Shown here: positions 7,275 through 10,645 of the stretch, piece after piece | How positions within the stretch are numbered: position 1 is the stretch's first letter | Layout of the letters: every line of letters begins with the position of its first letter | Assembly (NCBI GenBank): GCA_016199375.1 | Contig: JACQGV010000127.1 | Coordinates: 1 to 10,645 of the forward strand | Direction of reading: 5' to 3' | Origin: Chloroflexota bacterium | Lineage (GTDB): Bacteria; Chloroflexota; Dehalococcoidia; SHYM01 | Length of the DNA stretch: 10,645 bases | Position numbers and translations under genes: made by a program | The notes under the pieces: generated by a model | Told to the model about the DNA's origin: nothing | What the model saw: the letters and a program-made list of their open reading frames with translations, nothing else | The model's database searches: none

Positions 7275-8248
7275 AGCTTGCCCAGCAGGTCCCTAAGTTG
7301 CTGCGAGGTCAGCTTCTCGGAGCTGTCGTCGCTGCTGTACTTGAAGTCTTCCGGAAGCTGCTTCCCCCCGTTCCAGTTCTCCCGTTTCCACCAGGGATAG
7401 GCGGGCTGGATCACGAACATATCGGGGAACTCCAAGGTCTGGGGCGCCTCATCAGGAGAGATCAACACCTCGTGAATCTTCTCCCCCGGGCGGACACCGG
7501 TGAACACCACCTTGCACTCCGGCGCGATAGACGCGACCACATCCATAATGCCCATGCTCGGAATCTTGGGCACGAAGATCTCGCCCCCGTGCATCATCTG
7601 GAGACAGCGCAGCACGAACTCGACACCCTGCTCCAGGGTAACCCAGAACCTGGTCATGCGGCGATCGGTGACGGTTATCACGCCCGACGAGCGCTGTTGC
7701 ATAAAAAGCGGGATAACGCTGCCGCGGCTTGCCACCACATTGCCGTAGCGGGCGCAACTGAACTTGGTCCCTCCCAGCCCGGAGTAGGAGTTGCCCTGCA
7801 CGAATAGCTTCTCGGCGCAAAGCTTGGTGGCGCCATACAGATTGATCGGGTTCACAGCTTTGTCGGTGCTGACGGCTATGACTCGCTCCACCCCACAATC
7901 AATGGCGGCATCCATAACGTTCACCGCGCCCAGTATGTTGGTCTTCACAGCCTCAAACGGGTTGTATTCGCACGCAGGCACCTGCTTCAAGGCGGCGGCA
8001 TGAATCACCACGTTTACGCCCTTCATGGCCCTGTACATGCGGTCCCTATCGCGCACATCGGCGATGAAGAAACGGAGACAAGGGTCGGTGAACTGCTGCT
8101 GCATTTCGTACTGTTTGAGCTCGTCGCGGCTCAGGATAATCAGCTTTCGAGGAGGCCCTTTCTGAAGCAGTATTTCCGTACACTTCTTTCCGAAAGAGCC
8201 CGTGCCGCCGGTGATTAGGACTGTTTTTCCCTTGAGATCGAACTCCAC
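7271..8248 (-). CDS. pseB: UDP-N-acetylglucosamine 4,6-dehydratase (inverting), PseB/FlaA1-like
   Basis: Short-chain dehydrogenase/reductase that would convert UDP-GlcNAc to the 4-keto-6-deoxy sugar with C5 inversion, the first step of pseudaminic acid synthesis. From the chosen start it is 325 residues. The NAD(P) motif is TVLITGGTGSFG (9-20), followed by IADVRD (62-67). The catalytic region STDKAVNPINLYGATK holds Asp129, Lys130, Tyr138 and Lys142, matching the Asp/Lys/Tyr set of FlaA1. GVRPGEKIHEVLIS near the C-terminus is also typical. An ATG at 8287 would add 13 residues of unusual composition but has no ribosome-binding site and sits inside an inverted repeat. The GTG at 8248 has AGGAGG 9 nt upstream and gives the normal N-terminus, so it is preferred. 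First gene of the sugar operon; overlaps pseC by 4 nt. Confidence 0.92.
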   Translation of the reverse strand: MEFDLKGKTVLITGGTGSFGKKCTEILLQKGPPRKLIILSRDELKQYEMQQQFTDPCLRFFIADVRDRDRMYRAMKGVNVVIHAAALKQVPACEYNPFEAVKTNILGAVNVMDAAIDCGVERVIAVSTDKAVNPINLYGATKLCAEKLFVQGNSYSGLGGTKFSCARYGNVVASRGSVIPLFMQQRSSGVITVTDRRMTRFWVTLEQGVEFVLRCLQMMHGGEIFVPKIPSMGIMDVVASIAPECKVVFTGVRPGEKIHEVLISPDEAPQTLEFPDMFVIQPAYPWWKRENWNGGKQLPEDFKYSSDDSSEKLTSQQLRDLLGKL

Positions 8249-8257
8249 GGAGCTAAG

Positions 8258-8263
8258 CCTCCT
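8258..8263 (-). promoter_or_regulatory. pseB: Ribosome-binding site setting the pseB start at GTG 8248
   Basis: A perfect AGGAGG on the minus strand lies 9 nt before the GTG at 8248 and inside the longer ATG-started frame. The ATG at 8287 has no comparable motif, so translation most likely begins at 8248. Confidence 0.7.
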
Positions 8264-8280
8264 GCCACCCGTAAATCCAG

Positions 8281-8308
8281 CGCACATGACACATGATAGT
8301 CATGTGCG
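8281..8308. promoter_or_regulatory. Perfect 10-bp inverted repeat enclosing a -10-like hexamer upstream of pseB
   Basis: The arms CGCACATGAC (8281-8290) and GTCATGTGCG (8299-8308) are exact reverse complements around an 8-nt centre. Read on the minus strand, the centre contains TATCAT (8293-8298), a good -10 hexamer, with only a poor -35 (TGGCCT, 8316-8321) at 17-nt spacing. A 7-mer, CACATGA, also occurs as a tandem direct repeat (8283-8296) and again inverted (8300-8306). The layout suits an operator over the sugar-operon promoter. It could instead form an RNA hairpin in a leader if transcription starts further upstream. Confidence 0.5.
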
Positions 8309-8326
8309 GCCCTCAAGGCCAGCTTC

Positions 8327-8348
8327 AAAAATCGGGGCCTGTAGGCCC
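8327..8348 (-). terminator. Probable intrinsic terminator of the crotonase-cupin unit
   Basis: On the minus strand, just after the cupin stop, a GC-only 5-bp stem (GGGCC/GGCCC, 8344-8348 and 8335-8339) with a 4-nt loop is followed 3 nt later by five T residues (8327-8331). The stem is short but strong and correctly placed between the cupin gene and the pseB promoter region. Confidence 0.5.
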
Positions 8349-8352
8349 GCCA

Positions 8353-8772
8353 CTAGCCCCGGCGCGGGTCGGGGACGTTCACTACCAGCATCCCACCGCA
8401 GTTGCGGGCGACGATCAACTCCAGCGGCTCGCGGTCGCTGAGGTTGACCTCCTGATGGATGGCCAGAGGCTCCACGTACAGGAAATCACCCGCCTGCACC
8501 TCGACCGACCGCGCCAGCCCCTCGCCGAACAGAAAGCGCGCCCGCCCCCGCAGGACGTAGATCCCGCTCTCGCAGTCCCCGTGATGATGCACCCCCGAGG
8601 CGGACCCGGGCGCTGCGCTGACGAAGCCGACCCACAAGCCCGCGCTGCCGGCCGTCTCCGGCGCGACGCCCGCCTCCCGCACCATCCCCGCCGTCTGGGC
8701 CGTGGCGACGCTCCGCTCCCCTGGCCGCACGACCACGATGCCGGCTCTGGGCCTCCCCTCCCCCGCCGTCAC
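8353..8772 (-). CDS. Small single-domain cupin protein
   Basis: A 139-residue protein with one conserved cupin barrel and no signal peptide. Cupin motif 1 is seen as GVHHHGDCESGIYVLRG (60-76), with His62, His64 and Glu68 as likely metal ligands. Motif 2 is GDFLYVEPLAIHQEVN (95-110), with His106 as the fourth ligand. The reading frame extends upstream to an ATG at 8853 within the crotonase gene. The GTG at 8772, which overlaps the crotonase stop as GTGA (8769-8772), gives a normal cupin N-terminus and is the better start. The activity of such small cupins cannot be told from sequence: isomerase, dioxygenase, or ligand-binding are all possible. Pairing with the crotonase suggests a shared catabolic or detoxification role, and co-transcription is very likely. 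Confidence 0.82.
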   Translation of the reverse strand: MTAGEGRPRAGIVVVRPGERSVATAQTAGMVREAGVAPETAGSAGLWVGFVSAAPGSASGVHHHGDCESGIYVLRGRARFLFGEGLARSVEVQAGDFLYVEPLAIHQEVNLSDREPLELIVARNCGGMLVVNVPDPRRG

Positions 8773-9548
8773 TGGCCGATGAAGCGGGCCTCGCGCTTCT
8801 CCGCGAAGGCCCGGAAGGCTTCCTTCACGTCCTGGGTGTCGAAGAGAGACCACATCACCAGCATGGAGTAGTCCAGGGCATCGTCCAGCTCGGTGCGCAG
8901 GCCGACCCGCATGAGCCGCTTGGTCATCTGCACGGCCAGGGGCGCGTTGTCAGCCAGCTTGCGGGCCAGCTCCTCGGTGGCGGCCTTGAGCCCCTCCCCA
9001 GGCACGACCTTGTTCACGATGCCCAGGCGCTCGCACTCTCGGGCCGGCAGCAGGTCGCCTGTCAGCAGCACCTCGCAGGCGCGGCTCCACCCGATGAGGC
9101 GCGGCAGGGTGAAGATGCCGCCGTTGTCCTGGACCAGCCCGCGCTTGACGTGAATATCGCCCAGGCGGGCCTCCTCGGCGGCGAGGCGGAAGTCGCACAG
9201 CAAGGCTAGCTCGAAGCCCCAGCCCACGGCGGCGCCGTTGACGGCAGCGATGGTCGGCTTGTTGGTGCTCAGCATGATGCGGGCCAGGTTGGAGCCGCGG
9301 AAGGCCGGCACCCGGCGCCCGCCGCCGGGGCCCCCGGCGTTGTCCTTCATGTCCAGGCCCGCGCAGAAGCCGCGCCCGGCGCCGGTAAGGACGATGGCCC
9401 GGACCTCGGGGTCGCCATCGGCGTCCTTGAAGGCAGTTTCCATGCTCTGGGCCAGGGCGCCGCCCAGGGCGTTGAGGCGATCGGGGCGGTTCATGGTGAC
9501 GGTGGCGACGTGGTCCTTCTTGTCGTAAAGGACATCCTTCAGCTCCAT
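8769..9548 (-). CDS. Enoyl-CoA hydratase/isomerase (crotonase) family protein
   Basis: A 259-residue crotonase-fold protein acting on acyl-CoA thioesters. The oxyanion-hole segments are FCAGLDMK (61-68) and NGAAVGWGFELALLCD (104-119). The two catalytic glutamates of rat mitochondrial hydratase (Glu144, Glu164) align with Glu113, kept, and position 133, which here is His. Asp141, in GLVQDNGG, aligns with the third acidic residue of dienoyl-CoA isomerase (Asp204). Simple syn-hydration is therefore uncertain, and an isomerase or other crotonase chemistry is possible. The C-terminal EKREARF matches the family. The ATG at 9548 has AAAGGAG 6 nt upstream and a good promoter before it. It is followed by the cupin gene with a 4-nt overlap. 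Not part of the sugar pathway as far as can be seen. Confidence 0.9.
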   Translation of the reverse strand: MELKDVLYDKKDHVATVTMNRPDRLNALGGALAQSMETAFKDADGDPEVRAIVLTGAGRGFCAGLDMKDNAGGPGGGRRVPAFRGSNLARIMLSTNKPTIAAVNGAAVGWGFELALLCDFRLAAEEARLGDIHVKRGLVQDNGGIFTLPRLIGWSRACEVLLTGDLLPARECERLGIVNKVVPGEGLKAATEELARKLADNAPLAVQMTKRLMRVGLRTELDDALDYSMLVMWSLFDTQDVKEAFRAFAEKREARFIGQ

Positions 9549-9581
9549 AGCCGTCTCCTTTCCGTGCTGTACGCTGGGGCG

Positions 9582-9610
9582 ATGATAGGGCCTTCAGGGG
9601 AAAGCGTCAA
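9582..9610 (-). promoter_or_regulatory. Sigma70-type promoter for the crotonase-cupin unit
   Basis: On the minus strand, TTGACG (9605-9610) and TATCAT (9582-9587) are separated by exactly 17 nt, each differing from consensus by one base. The predicted transcript start is about 27 nt before the ATG at 9548, leaving room for the AAAGGAG ribosome-binding site. Confidence 0.65.
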
Positions 9611-9665
9611 TCTACCGGCCCCTTCGCCTTGCTGGCCTCACGCGGGTCACGGGGTAGAATAGCGT

Positions 9666-9672
9666 GGGAGGG
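9666..9672 (+). promoter_or_regulatory. smpB: Ribosome-binding site setting the smpB start at TTG 9680
   Basis: GGGAGGG lies 7 nt before the TTG at 9680. The longer frame from 9629 has no ribosome-binding motif at its start and would add 17 residues not expected in SmpB. Confidence 0.6.
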
Positions 9673-9679
9673 CATTCTG

Positions 9680-10174
9680 TTGTCACCGCCAAGGAAACCG
9701 ACCACTACGAAGGCTCCGGCGCCCGCCATCAAAGTCATCGCCGAGAACCGGAAGGCCCGCTTTGACTACCACCTGGAAGAGAAGATGGAGGCGGGGCTGG
9801 CCCTGACGGGCACCGAGATCAAGGCGCTCCGCGAGGGCCGCGTTAACCTGCGGGAGGGCTACGCCCGCATCGTGGGCCGCGAGGCCTGGCTGCTCAACGT
9901 CCACATCGCCCCCTACTCCCAGGGCGGGCGCTACAACCACGACCCCCTGCGGCCTCGCAAGCTGCTCCTCCACCGCAAGGAGATCGGCCTGCTGGCGGGC
10001 CGGGCCGCGGAGAGGGGCTACACCCTGGTGCCCCTGCGCCTCTACCTGAAGCGCGGGCGGGCGAAGGTGGAGATCGCCCTGGCACAGGGCAAGAAACAGT
10101 ACGACAAACGCGAGGCCCTGGCCAAGAAAGAGGCCGGGCGGGAGATGGCGCGGGCACTACGGCAGAGGGGCTAG
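9680..10174 (+). CDS. smpB: SsrA-binding protein SmpB
   Basis: Small RNA-binding protein that delivers tmRNA to stalled ribosomes for trans-translation. From the TTG start it is 164 residues, a normal length. Conserved blocks are seen in order: [26 protein letters not shown] (from about 28), [52 protein letters not shown], and the basic C-terminal tail ([16 protein letters not shown]) that is helical in the ribosomal mRNA channel. The first 15 or so residues are Pro/Lys/Thr-rich and variable, as in other SmpB proteins. The gene is divergent from the crotonase and convergent with the dehydrogenase, so it is probably a single-gene transcript. No tmRNA gene is visible nearby. Confidence 0.97.
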   Translation: MSPPRKPTTTKAPAPAIKVIAENRKARFDYHLEEKMEAGLALTGTEIKALREGRVNLREGYARIVGREAWLLNVHIAPYSQGGRYNHDPLRPRKLLLHRKEIGLLAGRAAERGYTLVPLRLYLKRGRAKVEIALAQGKKQYDKREALAKKEAGREMARALRQRG

Positions 10175-10304
10175 AAGCCGGTAAAGGCGGGCCGGCTGCG
10201 GATGCCACCCCACCCCTGGAGAAGAGCGCCTCCTGCAATCATCTGGCTGCCCTGCGAGGGCACGGCCTCGAAGCCTGCCTAGGCATGTCAGGATCCGAAT
10301 GGCA
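10175..10304. other. Convergent intergenic region with hairpins lacking T-tracts
   Basis: This is the space between the smpB stop and the dehydrogenase stop. It holds a 6-bp stem with a 3-nt loop (TGCCCT/AGGGCA, 10248-10253 and 10257-10262), a 6-bp stem with a 10-nt loop (AGCCGG/CCGGCT, 10176-10181 and 10192-10197), and a 10-bp palindrome TGCCTAGGCA (10276-10285). None is followed by a T-run on either strand, so terminator function is only possible, not shown. Confidence 0.3.
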
Positions 10305-10645
10305 TTACGCCGGGAACGGCGCCCCTTGCTCCTCCCCCAGCTTGCGCAGCGCCTCGACAACCTTTATATGCAAGGGGATGCCGTGAGCCGAGCGGTCGGC
10401 GAAGGCGGCGCGCTCCTTGTCGCCCGGCACCAGCACCCGCTCCTGGCCCAGGGGCGGACAGGCGTGAAGGTCGCGCACCATCTGGTCCACCATCGCCTTG
10501 AAGTCGGCCAGGGGGCGGAAGGCGTCCACCCGCAGGGCGCCGAAGAAGTGCCCCGCGGACGCGGTGCCCTGCTCCCTCCCCAGGACTAGGCTATAGCCGA
10601 TGCCGGGAAGGATGCCGCAGAGGACATCCACCATCACGCCCAGGC
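10305..10645 (-). CDS. Ldh-family malate/L-lactate-type dehydrogenase, C-terminal part only
   Basis: The last 112 or so residues of an NAD(P)-dependent 2-hydroxyacid dehydrogenase of the Ldh2 (malate/L-lactate/ureidoglycolate/sulfolactate) family. The 5' end lies beyond the right edge, and the frame is open there. The stretch GMMVDVLCGILPGIGYSL matches the glycine-rich region that precedes the C-terminal segment in this family. FFGALRVDAF and PPLGQERVLVPGDKE followed by HGIPL are the usual C-terminal blocks. The stop is TAA at 10305-10307. The substrate cannot be told because the N-terminal catalytic part is missing. It is convergent with smpB and not evidently linked to the other genes. Confidence 0.85.
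   Translation of the reverse strand, partial: LGVMVDVLCGILPGIGYSLVLGREQGTASAGHFFGALRVDAFRPLADFKAMVDQMVRDLHACPPLGQERVLVPGDKERAAFADRSAHGIPLHIKVVEALRKLGEEQGAPFPA

Noticed and set aside
8249..8287. Longer PseB start at ATG 8287
   Set aside because: No ribosome-binding site precedes it and the ATG lies in the inverted repeat. The GTG at 8248 has a perfect AGGAGG.
8773..8853. Longer cupin start at ATG 8853
   Set aside because: The extra residues are read from inside the crotonase gene and lack cupin character. The GTG at 8772 with a GTGA overlap is better.
9629..9660. Possible smpB promoter, TTGCTG and TAGAAT
   Set aside because: The spacing is 20 nt and the transcript start would fall inside the ribosome-binding site, so it is unconvincing. 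No better promoter was found.
10175..10304. tmRNA (ssrA) gene after smpB
   Set aside because: The gap is only 130 nt and shows no tRNA-like ends or tag-coding frame.
1..10645. CRISPR arrays, insertion sequences, tRNA or rRNA genes
   Set aside because: No regularly spaced repeats, transposase-like proteins, cloverleaf or rRNA sequence was seen on either strand.

Overview
The window is from a GC-rich bacterial chromosome. Short intergenic gaps, GTG and TTG starts, and Shine-Dalgarno motifs before many of the genes fit a bacterium. A Chloroflexota (Dehalococcoidia-like) or similar environmental lineage is a guess; no marker here fixes the phylum. Every gene is on the minus strand except smpB. 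No stretch over 300 bases lacks a gene.

Left and centre, positions 1-8287 (minus strand, read right to left): a tightly packed cluster for a nonulosonic (sialic acid-like) sugar. Reading order is pseB (UDP-GlcNAc 4,6-dehydratase), pseC (PLP transaminase), a Gfo/Idh/MocA oxidoreductase, a divergent NeuB-family synthase, an SpsF/NeuA-type cytidylyltransferase, a class III (GSA-type) aminotransferase, a SAM methyltransferase, and a second, more canonical NeuB synthase cut by the left edge. Gaps are 75 nt or less, and three junctions in the window are or can be 4-nt overlaps. PseB and PseC would make a UDP-4-amino-4,6-dideoxy sugar; a NeuB enzyme would condense the derived hexose with phosphoenolpyruvate; the cytidylyltransferase would activate the product as a CMP-sugar. 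The oxidoreductase, extra aminotransferase, methyltransferase and second synthase are not part of the textbook pseudaminic route. No PseG hydrolase, PseH acetyltransferase or glycosyltransferase is seen inside the window. A perfect 10-bp inverted repeat enclosing a -10-like hexamer lies just upstream of pseB.

Positions 8327-9610 (minus strand): an independent two-gene unit, a crotonase-family protein followed by a small cupin with a GTGA overlap. A good sigma70-type promoter precedes it and a probable intrinsic terminator follows it, separating it from the sugar cluster. The crotonase keeps one catalytic acid, but its second hydratase glutamate is replaced by His.

Right end: smpB (trans-translation) on the plus strand, divergent from the crotonase and convergent with the C-terminal part of an Ldh-family (malate/L-lactate type) dehydrogenase that runs off the right edge. 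The flanking housekeeping-like genes look more GC-rich by eye than the sugar cluster, which would suit a surface-glycan island inserted among core genes. This was not computed.
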